DNA of 64,000 bases from the NCBI GenBank assembly GCA_025449115.1, contig JAHLKC010000137.1:1-64000 (forward strand). The letters are read 5' to 3'. Both the position numbers and the translations under genes were made by a program. Source of the DNA: Chytridium lagenaria. Taxonomy: Eukaryota > Chytridiomycota > Chytridiomycetes > Chytridiales > Chytridiaceae. Every line of letters begins with the position of its first letter. Positions within the stretch are counted from its first letter, which is position 1. The notes beneath the pieces are model-generated. The model worked only from the letters and a program-made list of their open reading frames with translations. It had not been told where the DNA came from and searched no databases. Positions 35,871 to 47,220 of this stretch are shown here, piece by piece.

Positions 35871-36471
35871 CGTGCAGATGCAGATGCCGACACTCAAAGT
35901 GGAATTGTCAAGGATTTTCGTTGCACTACTACACAGGATGGCTGCATGGACTAAAGTGGCTCTGTGTAGGAGGAGCCAATATCCTGACCGTCAAAAGATA
36001 TTTAATGATATACATATGGGTAGGAATACAACGTTGTTGATAAGATAAAATATGGCCTTACAAGGTGGACGTACATATTCATAACACAATATTTCGGGTT
36101 TGACACGTCTCGGAGCGGCGTTAAAGCTGACATCATCTTCCACACGCGTCATTGCAAGTCAAAATAAAGTAAACCATTATAGATATATAATTATCCCATC
36201 ATCGGTGAATGGTTCTTGTTAATTAATTCGTTTGTTGGAAAAAATATTTGATTACAAAGGCAAAGCTGTATGTATACAAGTTCAAATGCAGAAATTATGT
36301 ATATCGCATCAATTCTTTAAAATTGAATACTTTCCTGAACTAATTATTAAATATTCACAACGTATGAACAAGCTCTGCGGTATCAAAAGGCTTTATCCGC
36401 AAACGAAGATTTTTGCAGAGATAATTAATAACTCCACGTTCTTGATACTCCTGCATACTTTGTCTTCTAAT
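35871..36471. other. Intergenic region upstream of HEATR5
   Basis: About 600 bases between the HEATR5 start and the NPHP1-like stop. It is AT-rich with no recognisable coding sequence and must contain the HEATR5 promoter. Confidence 0.5.
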
Positions 36472-38268
36472 CTACATCGTCTTAAGTGTGACCCTTTTGC
36501 TATTTCCACAAACCTCGATCGCCTTCATATTTCCTGGATTAAATGTTGGTAAATCCAAGACGTGGAGAAGCGGCCAAACTACAACAACGCATTCTGTAAA
36601 CGCTGTTTTCAGATTTCCTCCTTTCTAAAACAAACCTCAGCATATATTCAAGGGAGGAACAAATACCTTAATCACTCTCTCCTTGTTTTCCCATAACGTG
36701 ACCAGGAGATGAAGAAGATCATTTTCAACGCATATCAATGGAAACACAGATAGTGCGGGCTCGAAGATGGGGCCAAGGCGGTTGTCTTTTATTCGACATT
36801 CAGCCAATGTTCTTCGGTAAGCTGAGAATACAGGGACGGCGGAGAGGAAGGAGATAATGTTGTCAGGAAGATGACTAGAAGGCATTAATAAACCCTCTCA
36901 CGAAGAATGCCTACTCTAATTTTTCGAGAATAGATTTTTCTCTTCCATACACGTAACGTGAGTTTTGGAGGCTTATCTGAAGTATATTATTATACGTAAA
37001 TGAATTGAATTGGGGAGACAAAACAATCAAGATTCTTTGAGTAGAAGAATTAACAGAATAAGATATGAAGTATACCAAATTTACTCTCCACCCTTTGTTT
37101 TGCTCCACCACTCACAAACGGATTTCTATCGTAGATTTTCACGTCGTAGGTTTTATTCTCAATCGGTCCACCATCTGATGTGAACAACGGCAGCACCCCC
37201 ATCCAACAGTCTCCTCGATTTCTATAATGTTTAGCACGCTATTAACGCAAAAAAAAAACCTTCATCCTCATTCCTTAACGTACATCCAACTTCGAACAGG
37301 ATACATAGCTTTAGATCAGACGCTTCTGTACGTATGAATAGAGTGTTTTCATCGTCTTTCGGGAAAAGGAGAGATGCCTGGTGTAGGTCAGACAAATTAT
37401 GGGGAAGTGTTTTACTTTTGATGAGAACCGCCATACTGTGGGAAAGTCGGGGTGGGCGGCTGCAGAAACGTTGTGGATGTTTGCTTATCAACGATTCACC
37501 GTCGAACAGAGCTATACGGACTTGACGTCCAAGAATAACGGTGCTGGCGGTGTTTGTTGTCTGAATATTTTTGCCATCAAGTATGCTGAATGCCAGGTGG
37601 TTCTAGTCGGTCTTTTCCTTAGCTGGGAGGGATAAAAAATGTTACAACCGCAGAGCTGATACTTTTGAAGTGAAGCTTACGGTCGAATTTTTCGGATCCA
37701 ATAGCATATCTTTGCATGAGTCAATAAGACGATTTTCACTTGGTAATGCTTACTTCGAATAGAACTCCGGAGCGACATAATTTGGGCTCTAGAAATGCGC
37801 TAATCCTTCCGCTTCCTATTTTTATTAAAAACTGGTTACATCGTCCACCACCTTTGTTCCATCTCTCCGCAAGCGTTGAAGCCGCGAATACTTTAATCTT
37901 TGGGCCCACTCTCCATTTTCTCCGCCGTAGATTCATATGCATGAATGTCTGAAAAGTCATCTCTACCGAAAGCTAACTTCAGCACCTTGCTTTTATAAGC
38001 ATTACTTACCTCGTTTCCTCTTTATTGTCTTCATCTTCTTCGGTGGCAATGTAGGTTGTTGGGACATAGCCCTCCTCATCTCCAATCCGGACGTACCTTG
38101 AAACGAAAAGCCGTCAACCAAAGCGCATCACCTCACTGCGACACCATGCGACCACTCACCACCAGTCCGGATCATCATCGTTCACAACCTCCATTACATC
38201 ACCTTCACAGAAATCCAGCTCCTCCTCCGTCGCTCCCTCATAATCATAGATGCCTCTGACGAACTTCA
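36472..38268 (-). CDS. NPHP1: Nephrocystin-1-like (NPHP1) ciliary transition-zone protein
   Basis: NPHP1 is an adaptor at the ciliary transition zone. The ATG at 38268 starts directly with an SH3 domain: FVRGIYDYEGATEEELDF, GDVMEVVNDDDPDWW, then in the next exon VRIGDEEGYVPTTYI and an acidic tail EEDEDNKEE. Downstream, the C-terminal nephrocystin homology region is visible: QVRIALFDGESLI (about 37500), TLFIRTEASDLKLCILFEVG (about 37310), and SHLPDNIISFLSAVPVFSAY (about 36860). The last exon (36602-36472) has FTECVVVVWPLLHVLDLPTF, which aligns with the family's conserved HDCVLPLLH block. The coiled-coil that precedes SH3 in animals is absent. Frame breaks occur, for example near 37890, so several exon limits are approximate. 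It is head-to-head with a Tctex-type dynein light chain. Confidence 0.78.
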
Positions 38269-38346
38269 TACCAAATATTCTCCAATAAATTGTCGATCAA
38301 AACAACTATAGTGGACAACTAACTTCAAAACAACAAATTTTGACAA
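38269..38346. promoter_or_regulatory. 78-bp bidirectional spacer between NPHP1-like and DYNLT2B-like genes
   Basis: Only 78 bases separate the two divergent start codons, so both 5' leaders and core promoters must share this AT-rich stretch. No specific motif was identified. Confidence 0.6.
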
Positions 38347-39044
38347 ATGGGTGACGAAGACCAACTTAAGCCCGCAGCGCTATCCACCGTCCGTGCGTCA
38401 AAGGAAAACCTTGCGGGCCAACTCAAGGATCAAGACAGGACTTGACACATGGTTCCAACCGAAACATTTCCCAGATTCCATCACAGCCTCAACCCCCGAA
38501 ACCATCGGGCGACCAAATCCCTCCAACGAATGCCATCGTCTATGAAACACATATGTGATGCGGCCTGAAAAAAGTATGGATAGAGGGATCTTGGTTTGAG
38601 ATATTGACGTTGTTTTTTGTTTGTTTTTTTTAACTAAGGTTCCGGTGTGAACCCGCAAGGAAGATTGTTGAAGAAATCCTTGCTGCGAACCTCACAAAGG
38701 TGAAATACGACCCTGAAAAAGTTCAATCCCTTTCCCTCAAAATCGCCAACGAGGCCCTAGCCGCACTTAAAAGTATTTTATGAAACCGCCAAATCGAAAA
38801 CTAAAGATTTATTTTAGAATTGGAGTTCGAGCGGTACAAGTACGTGGTGGAAGTCACCATAGGAGAGTTTAAAGCACAAGGGATAAGAGTAGCTTCAAGA
38901 GCGTTATGGATACTGCAACGGATTCGTTCGCATCAGCATCATTCAAAAATGTAAGCCTCTTGAGTTTGTGAAAAGGAGAAATAATGGAGATGATAGGGAT
39001 CGGTGTTTGCTGTTGCTCTAGTGTTTGCGTGTTACTTTGAGTGA
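38347..39044 (+). CDS. Tctex-type dynein light chain (DYNLT2B/TCTEX1D2-like)
   Basis: The family includes the light chain of dynein-2, the retrograde intraflagellar transport motor. Exons inferred: 38347 to about 38570, 38639-38772, 38818-38950 and 38997-39044. The N-terminus is a disordered acidic/Pro-rich stretch ending TYVMRPEK. The Tctex1 domain follows: RKIVEEILAANL, SLKIANEALAALK, ERYKYVVEVTIGEFKAQGIR, VASRALWDTATDSFASASF, and SVFAVALVFACYFE at the end. It resembles TCTEX1D2 more than DYNLT1 by its long N-terminus. Missing single bases near 38443, 38540 and 38909 break the frame; the last two lie in short A and G runs. The stop at 39044 faces the NUG1 stop at 39069, 24 bp away. Confidence 0.8.
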
Positions 39045-39068
39045 GCTTGAGAAATATTGTTGAGGAGC

Positions 39069-41156
39069 TCATGAGTCAGAGTCCTCCATCAGCGTTGGCA
39101 ATTCAACTTCGTCATCATCTTCATCATCTTCCTCGTCGTCCTCATCCTATTTAAATAAAACATTATGTTAGAAAATGACCTGTATTAAACGACAGAGAAA
39201 AACAACAAAAGAACAGGCTATTGAACAAGTGAAGAATAAAACTGAACTAACCATCTCATCACCCTCCGCCTCTGCACCCTTCATATCCAACTGGTAGAGA
39301 TAATCCACAGTTGACTCCTTTGTTACGTCCACATCCATGGAGTCCCCAGAAGCCAGAGCAACCATCGCTTTTTGCACCTTCCCCTTTGGCGCTGCCTTGT
39401 CAAGCATATCCGTCTCAACCTTGACAATGTCTGTAAGTTTAAACTCCTCGCTCCATGTCGCCAACACAGCAGCAGAAGTTCCAATGGGCTCCTCCTTAGG
39501 CGGCACAGTGTAGAAGGGAATTTTGCCAGCGTTCCAGTCAACAATCACAGTGCGGGCTGTGGACTCAAGGTCAGGGATACCACCCTAGAATTAAAAAGTC
39601 AGCATGCGATGTAAAAAAAGTAAATTATAAAATACCTTCCGCAACTTGCCACGTTTTTCTGGCGAGGTGAATGAGGAAATCACGGGATGATGAGCAGTAA
39701 GGGATGTTGAAAAGAGTGATGAGCTGATCAATCTTGCATTTTGAAAGCAAGAAGTCAACTACATAAAAATAAAAAAAACAAAATCAGTATATTTTACATG
39801 TAACGGCCTCGGTACAAACCTGCACCAACGGGATCCTCGACGAGTTCCACCTTGACACAATTTCTCAAAAGGACCTTCCACTTATCCTCCTCGTTCTCGA
39901 CCTTTCCAAAGACAATACCAGGGCAATCTAACAACTTAATGTTCTTGTCAAGATGAATCTGCTGCGCAACTTTCGTGACACCGGGAGTCGAGCCAACAGT
40001 GCAGACCTTGTTCCTCTTCAACGAGTTGATGACACTGGACTTTCCGACATTGGGGAACCCGATGACACCGACAGTAATACTGGTCTTCAGCCCCGAGTTT
40101 CTGCAGTAGTTTTTTCAGGAGTTGCATTAAGTTCTCGGCACCTATTATTGTCAGTGAAATTACAGAGGTATGAAGACTTTACCAAGACAGTCGCTCGATG
40201 ACAATAAATCCTCGGATGCTATATCAGTGGACACCTTTGAGCGAGAAATGTTGTTACGTTGGGATTGGGTTGATGCTTTAAAAGCAATGGTGGCAACTCC
40301 CTGCGGAGGTACTTTAACCATTTCTCAGCAACAAGTTTCGGGATCAAATCTAAACAATTACGACTGATAAGAACACATTCACCACATAAACGTAGCTCAT
40401 GACGCAATAATTATGGAATAAAAACATACCGATCTTATTCACAACCAAAATGATCCTCTTATTCGATCCTTGGTTCATTACAAACTCCTCCACCTGCTTC
40501 GCTCTGCATCGAGAGGGATCCCTCGCATCCAAAACCTGCAAAATGACATCTGACATCTCCACAACCTTCTGAAACTCCTTGTAGTAGGCCTTCTTGGAGT
40601 TATCCCTCCGTCCTTCAGCCGCAGGCTCATAAGTCGATGCGGTAGCCGTCTCCTCAAGCATTAACTCCTCGAAAGCGTCACCACGGGCTTGAGCCTTCTT
40701 CAACATGTCTTTCGAGACGTTTACTGGATTGCAGGTTCGCTTCAACGTTAACTTCTTGCACTTGGGAGGGCTGGTAAAGGTTAGATAATGTGAGGAGTGT
40801 GAAGATGCTGTTTACCTTTCCCCTGTTCTCCTTAATCTGGTTCAACATCTTTTCCTTCATGGGAAAGAGGTTAGGGATACCAGGATCCTTCTTAAGCTCT
40901 AAAAGAATCGTTAAGAATGTGTCGGAAAAAGCATACTGACTAGTCTTCTTGGGAGCCAGCTTTGCTTCTTTACGGAGTTTACCGGTGGTGCTCGTTAACC
41001 TTCTTTGTGATCTTGTACTGCTTTGCTGCAGTAGACCTCTTGCTCTGCTGCTCTGTAAGACGAAGGGTAGAAGGGGAGGATGGTTAGACTAAGAACGATC
41101 GTCCAGTGGCTCGCTGTCTGCGCATATGCATGGGATGACTACTTACTCCTGACCAT
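39069..41156 (-). CDS. NUG1: Nucleolar GTPase NUG1/GNL3L (nucleostemin family)
   Basis: This circularly permuted GTPase acts in 60S subunit maturation. Exons inferred, 5' to 3': 41156-41147 (only 10 nt), a basic exon ending about 40938, 40898-40816, 40770-40430, 40349-40183, 40141-39820, 39758-39636, 39584-39252 and 39146-39069. Basic N-terminal blocks are [11 protein letters not shown] and [13 protein letters not shown], then [15 protein letters not shown]. GTPase motifs appear in permuted order: G5-like [11 protein letters not shown]4 ILVVNKI, G1 [19 protein letters not shown]2/G3 STPGVTK and LLDCPG. The C-terminus is a long Asp/Glu tract. Homopolymer errors of both signs occur, such as an extra A near 40115 and 39665 and a missing T near 40290. 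It is divergent from SPN1. Confidence 0.9.
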
Positions 41157-41330
41157 CGTTATGGTGAATGAATGTCACAAAGCTCGCAAAAAAAAAAAAA
41201 AAAAAAAAAAATCTGGACAACCCTCGACAGGAAACTTGAGCCCAATGTTTTTCATGAAAGAGATACCCACGCTCATTCTGAAAATTTTGAATAACAGACC
41301 GACAATTCACAAATTCCTTTGCAGTCAATC
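41157..41330. promoter_or_regulatory. 174-bp bidirectional promoter with A24 tract
   Basis: The start codons of NUG1 (minus) and SPN1/IWS1 (plus) are 174 bp apart. A run of 24 adenines lies at 41188-41211. Poly(dA:dT) tracts of this kind commonly exclude nucleosomes at fungal promoters; that role here is inference. Confidence 0.55.
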
Positions 41331-42874
41331 ATGACAACGAACCCTACGTTTACAGACATCTTTGGAGGAGATGATGGCGACGATGACCTTGACTTGGAGC
41401 CCGTTGGAGATATCTCAGACTCTGATGATGGTAGTCCGTGTGGAACACTTCGGACAGCATATCTTACACCTTTTAAGACAAACCGCTGAACCCGCTGCAG
41501 CAGCTCCGGAACCCGTAGCCCTCCCTCCACCAGTCGTTCTCCCAAAAATCCCAAAGAGGCAACCAACGGGCGAAGAAAGGTTTCAAATGCTTAAGTCGAA
41601 AAGTCGCTGACTGTTTGAAAGTACAAAGAAGAAGAAGAAGAGGAAACGGACGAAAAGCCTGAAGAAGAAGGACAAGAACGCCCGGTGGAGAACAGTGAGG
41701 ACTTATTTACACGACATCCGCTAATCTAGTAAGCCATCGAAGACGAGGTTACAAAAGATTTGAATGATGCATTGGATCGTATAAAAAGTGGAAAGAGGAA
41801 GAAGAAGATTGATGGGGATGATCCGGTAAGCAACAACACCAGTTAGAGGCTCTAAGACTACAAAGGAAGTCGATGAAATCATTGTCAAGCTTGTAGAAAG
41901 ATGAAGGAAGCTGCGTACAGTGATCAAGACTTCAATCGGAAACAGCAACCGGCGATTGCAAAAGTTAAATTATTGCCGGCTGTCATCGAGCATTTAGCAA
42001 AGTAAGCCCTCCTCAACCGGTCGATAGATACTGACATGAAATAGGAAGCAGTATTTTGATCAATATCTTGACAACAATATCTTGGATGGAATGAAACTTG
42101 GTGTGTTGTTATGATGAAGGTTGGCTTACCTAGTTAGGTTAGAGCCATTACCTGGCAGACGGGTCTTACCAAATTTGGACGTTCAATCAGCAATGCTGAC
42201 AACGCTTGGAAAGATGCCGATCAGAACGGAACAGTGAGGGCATTTGAAAAGCTCTATATCTTATCATTATCTCCAGTCTCCGTGAAAGCAAAATCGGACG
42301 AGTTGTAATGTTTTACTCGAAATGTGATCGCGTTCTTCCCGGCATACAAAAGATTGTGAAGGAGTTGCTTGGTAAGCTCGGCCGCGCAAGTGTTTTTTAA
42401 ACCGATTTTTTCTCAGAAAAGTGGATGAGGCCTATTTTAGGACGAAGTAATAATTACAAAGAGAAACCTATCGCAAGCGCGAATGTTGATCAAAGACCAG
42501 CAAGGTATTTGCCTTTAAAGGCCTAATTTTTTGGTTCCATGATTTTTAACGTTATTTTGTACATCTCAAAGACCTGGAGTGCCTGCAGACTCGAGAAAGT
42601 AAAATAGCATTGTCTGTAATTGTTTCAACTAACTAAAGTTTAGTAGCGCGCCTGAAGATACTGCCACCCGAGCCCGTGTTCCTCAGTCTGTTCGCGCAGC
42701 GTTTGATATCGTTCCTAAATCTGACCTCACATGGAATAAGAATGATAAGTCCAAGGTATAGTAAAATACTATTTGATTTTAAGCATTTTCTTAACCTTTT
42801 TATGATAGCCTGCCGCAAATCAGTACAAAAAGTTTAAGAGTCGAATGCAGAACCTGAAAAAGCGCAGCGATTGA
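41331..42874 (+). CDS. SPN1: Transcription elongation factor SPN1/IWS1
   Basis: Spn1/Iws1 binds Spt6 during RNA polymerase II elongation. The N-terminus is acidic (GGDDGDDDLDLEPVGDISDS and a Glu-rich exon near 41630). The TFIIS N-terminal-like domain follows across several short exons: EVDEIIVKLVERMKEAAYSD, KVKLLPAVIEHLAK, YLDNNILDGMKL, LPNLDVQSAMLTTLGKMPIR, ESKIGRVVMFYSKCDRVLPG, and EKWMRPILGRSNNYK. The C-terminus is basic (YKKFKSRMQNLKKRSD). An A is missing after the codon for Glu in VER/MKEAAY (about 41899), and the exon 1/2 boundary does not join cleanly, so the first 300 bases are approximate. The last exon starts after about 42809 and ends at TGA 42872-42874. Confidence 0.85.
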
Positions 42875-43766
42875 ATAAATATCTTGCTTTCTGTCTACCT
42901 CAAAATACGTTTCTCATCACCATTCACCTGAAAACGTTACACGGGTAAAGGCTGTGTGAGAGTTATTGCGTGGTGCGAACTGGGGTGAGAAGCTTGTTCG
43001 GTGGGATATTACATGCCGGTTATAGTTTTGAGACCATATGATATAGGTTTCTAAAGTGACAGTCATCCTGTTTCTAACGTTTATATTAAAAATTGAAATA
43101 ACATCGTGACTGTGAGCCAATTATGGGCATAGTTCTTCCGGTGGGTGAGAGTAGAAATGATGTGAATGCCATACACAAAGTTGTCCGAGTTTTTTTTTTT
43201 TATTGCTAAAGGTTAAAGAGAAATTGGCGGGACTCATGAGTTTTGGTTTGATTTGTGATAGACCGGGTGTGAGAGGATTAGATATACTATCAATGACCAG
43301 TGGCGTCATTTCTAAGGCTTTGGTGTCGGTTAAGGTCAGCAATTACAGTAGATGAGATGACTGCCAAATGACGCATAGCATCACTCAATACGTGTCCCTT
43401 TTTTAACACGTTTTCGCGCATGCAGTTTTTGGTATAATGGTTTATATTCGCGCTTAGTACTTTTGAGAGTGGAAGGCACATATGGAGCTGTTCGGAAGAT
43501 AATTTATTTAAACGAAGCAGCGTCCAACTCTAAAGGATGTTAACAACACGTTGAGTGATGGTTCGTTCCAAAGCGAAAGCTCTGGGGAAAAATTGATAAT
43601 ATCGCTTCTGAAAAGTACCTACAGAAAAATAATGAAAATGCATCTGTATGTGCTCATGGACATCAATGTCCTGAACGTTTCTCTGTTGTGCATTTGTGAT
43701 TGACGACATTATTCTTGCGTGACAATTTGGGATTGTCGATATCATCACTGGATCATTTAGAGCGTC
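42875..43766. other. Intergenic region between SPN1 and the RasGEF gene
   Basis: About 890 bases, AT-rich, with only short frames lacking conserved motifs on either strand. It probably holds the RasGEF promoter and 5' leader. Confidence 0.5.
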
Positions 43767-46700
43767 ATGGCCACCGTGCTGGAGAAGGACGAGAGGTAAG
43801 GAAGATGTTATTAGTAGAGCGGAGGGGAAATGGAGGTTATTAATGATACAGAAAGGGTGGTGGAAGGGAAGAATGAGGGGATGGGAGGGAACGAAAGAGT
43901 GATCACGATGATAAGAATAGTTGGTAGCGCTGATCCTTCACCATCATCATAAGCTTAATTTCCAACTTCAATTCATGTAATGGTGAAGCTAAGGGTGGTG
44001 AAAGGAGGATAAGAGAGGATTATGATGCAGAGAGATGGAACTGGAAATGAATATGTAGGAAGTAACGAGATATTTTCCTTTAACAAAATAGGCCGCTGAG
44101 CCCTCCAACCAGCCCCTGCACAGTCTCAAGAAGGCGCAGATACCTATCTTCGAGTTCAACTTCCAAATGACAACACTACCGTCATAATGGTCAAAAAACG
44201 ACATGACCATGTGGGAAATTCTTAACGTAATTTCGGTTAAGAAGGAGTTTATGCCCTCCCAGCATTCTATCAAGATTCTCTTCCAAGATGGAAAAGAAGA
44301 GCCAGCGCAGCCTGAAAGGAGTCTTATATCTTACACGAATCTTGAGAGGATTGTGATTGTGAAGAGTTTAAGTGAGTACTAGGATTGCTGTACATTTACT
44401 GCTGGATTTTGCTTTATATCGATCCAAATATTAAACTTTTTTAAAAATACCATGCTTCAAGGCCTCCAAAAATCGTGGAGGAAGGCGAACCTCGATAGTA
44501 ACAGCCCCCGCAAATCGCCATACAGTGGATAAGGCCACTAACCCAAGAATTCCCTAAAACCGTGACCGATCAAAACGATCCTCATCTCAAGATCCTGGGC
44601 GGTGCTCAAAAGGAGTACATGCCAATGAAGAAGGGAGGGAAAGGCATTAAATCGTTATCTATGATGATCTTTAAACGAACCTCTGCGGAAATTGGCGGGT
44701 TTGATATGTCTGCCTTCGATCCACCAGGCTCATTGACGCCTTCGGAGGATAACCGAAGCTCGACAAGTTTGGGGATGGATGGAGAGAGTGATGGAGACAC
44801 TGACGCGGATAAAAGAAGTATTGCTTCGGATCGTCAAGAGAGCGCGACGTTGTTGCCTCAGCCTGTTATTTCGCGATCAGCCACTTCAATTAGTGAATCA
44901 CATATGAGCACGACAGATTATACACCGTCTAAGCGGCCTGAATCATGTAAGATTAAAAATTCGGTGAGTTGAGTGATAGGGCTAAGACCATCATAAACCA
45001 GTGGCTTCTTTGACTTCGATTGGAACCACAGACACCAACAGGGACGTGCTCTTAAACCCTTCACCTCTGTCGTCAGAACAAGCTTCCTCACCTTTGGGCT
45101 CTCTCTCAGCAGTTCAATCACGCTTCGATACGAAATCTCAAGACCTTTCCCAGGGGTCTCTATCAGAACGCCGTTTGTAAGTTTTACGGTCTTACGGTTT
45201 TTCTTAATGAACATAATGCATCTTACTCACATTTTGCCGTAAAAAGACGACGGAGGGCTGTCTCAAACCCCACCCCGAAAGCTCCCAACACCCTTCTAAA
45301 AAAAAACACCTTCAAAAAGACACGACCCCGAGCCAACACCGACAGCATCCTCCAAGCAACTGCCGATATCCTGAACGATACGAACATATCCGAAAAGGGT
45401 GTGTCTGTGCGTATTCTTATGCCAAGTCTCCAAGCTCTTAATCTTAAACTACCTTCCGACATGCGCATGGATTATGTTCTCTGTCACGTCTGTCAAACAA
45501 ACTCCTTAGAGTTTGACTCGTTCACGTTTAAGGTGTTTGATAAAGGTGTCACGGTGGAGATGGATCGTGTGCTTGGGTATTATGTTACAGATTTAAAGAT
45601 TACGGAATTTATGGTATCGCATGGGGAAAAGTTTTATAGGACAAGAGTCATCAATGAGGACGGGAAGGATGTTATGATTTTTGAGGTGGTTCAGGATAGG
45701 TAAAGCTTCGCTCAATGAATTCGTGTTCTAATTCATATTTCCAGACTTCAAGTTATGGCCGGCACCCCTGAAAAGCTGATCGAGCGATTGACTGACGAAG
45801 ACGAAAAAGGTTTCTTTCTTTCTTTCGGGGGTTTTTTTTTATCTTCTTTTTTTTTACAAAATTAAGTCATCTCATTCGCATAATATTAAATCATTTATGT
45901 AGACGTCAACTTTATCGACACCATGCTTCTGACTTACCGATCGTTCATGAGCCCCGACGACTTCTTTCAGAATCTTTTAGATAGATTTAACTGCGAACTC
46001 GCTGACGAATGCAACAGCGAAGACCGAGAATATTTTACAAAGATGAAATCTCCCGTCCAAAAAGGGTGAGAGGTCCATTGGCGAAACCGTTCTGAATCTT
46101 TATCAAAGAGTTGTAAATGTTATTTCATGGTGGGTCGAACATCATTGGCATGATTTCGGTGTCAACCCCCAACTCCGCAAAGACATGGAGGCGTTTGTCG
46201 AAGAGCTTTCAGCATGCGGGGAAACAGATTTTCGCGCCGAGCAGATCAAACTCGAGCAACTCATCACAGCCCAGGTATATCTTACCTTTTCAACTCGCTT
46301 TAATAAATATCCAGAGCAAACGCTATGAAGACATGATTCTCTCGTACAAAGGCGTGGAACGGAAAGGAAAAACAATGGAAAGCATGTTCTCGGAATTAAA
46401 TCCAGAGGAGTTAGGCCAACAACTCTGCCTACATGACTTTAAGTTATTCCGAAACATCCACCCTATCGAGTTTTTACATCAAATATGGAAAAAGGATGAT
46501 GATGGCGCGCCAATTTTAGATTTCTTTATTGAACGTTTCGATAAGGAGTCTTATTGGGCTGTTACGGAAATTGTGAGTCAAAAGGATCCAAAAAAGCGTG
46601 TCAACATATTACGCAAATTTATCTTGACAGCGAAGGTAGAGTTACCCTTATAAAATCTGTCGCGCGTATTGATGTGGGATCAGGCTTGCCAAGAAAACAA

Positions 46701-47215
46701 GAATTTCTTCTCAATGTTTGCTCTTATCGCTGGTATAAGCTTATCCCCCGTAAGCCGTTTAAAGAAAACATGGGAGGTGAGCGTCGAAATAGTAAAACCA
46801 AAACTCATATGCAAAGGCTCTCGGGGACAAAGTAAAAAAAGTACATTCTGAACTTGAAGAATTCTGCGATCCCTCACGTAACATGAAGAACTACCGTGAC
46901 TGCCTCGCAGCTTCCAACCCTCCTATCGTGCCGTTCCTCCGTAAGTTATAGTTTGGTAGGCGAAGGTTAACGTAGTCCAGCCATCTACTTGAAAGATTTG
47001 ACTTTCATTAATGACGGTAACGCGTCTCAAGTCAATGGCATGGTCAACTTCGATAAATTACGCATGATGGGGAAGCGTGTTAAAGATATTTCATCACTAG
47101 CTGGTACAGAGTTCAAATTCGAGGCGAACCCAGCCATCCAAAACTATCTTGCTAAACCCCGATCGAGAAAAGTATGACGAAATTGAAGGAATTATCATTG
47201 GAATGCGAGAAATAG
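43767..47215 (+). CDS. Ras guanine-nucleotide exchange factor with two ubiquitin-like RBD/RA-type domains
   Basis: The short first exon (43767-43795) joins exon 2 at 44092. A first ubiquitin-like Ras-binding-type domain reads [18 protein letters not shown] and [20 protein letters not shown] Ser-rich linker follows, then a second similar domain: [40 protein letters not shown] and [14 protein letters not shown]. Next is the RasGEF N-terminal (REM) motif, [19 protein letters not shown] with [20 protein letters not shown]. The CDC25 catalytic domain has [55 protein letters not shown] and NPAIQNYL. After a missing C in the run near 47158-47161 the tail reads [15 protein letters not shown] and stops at 47213-47215. 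Several other one-base breaks exist, for example near 44190 and 44553. Confidence 0.85.
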
Positions 47216-47220
47216 TATAT

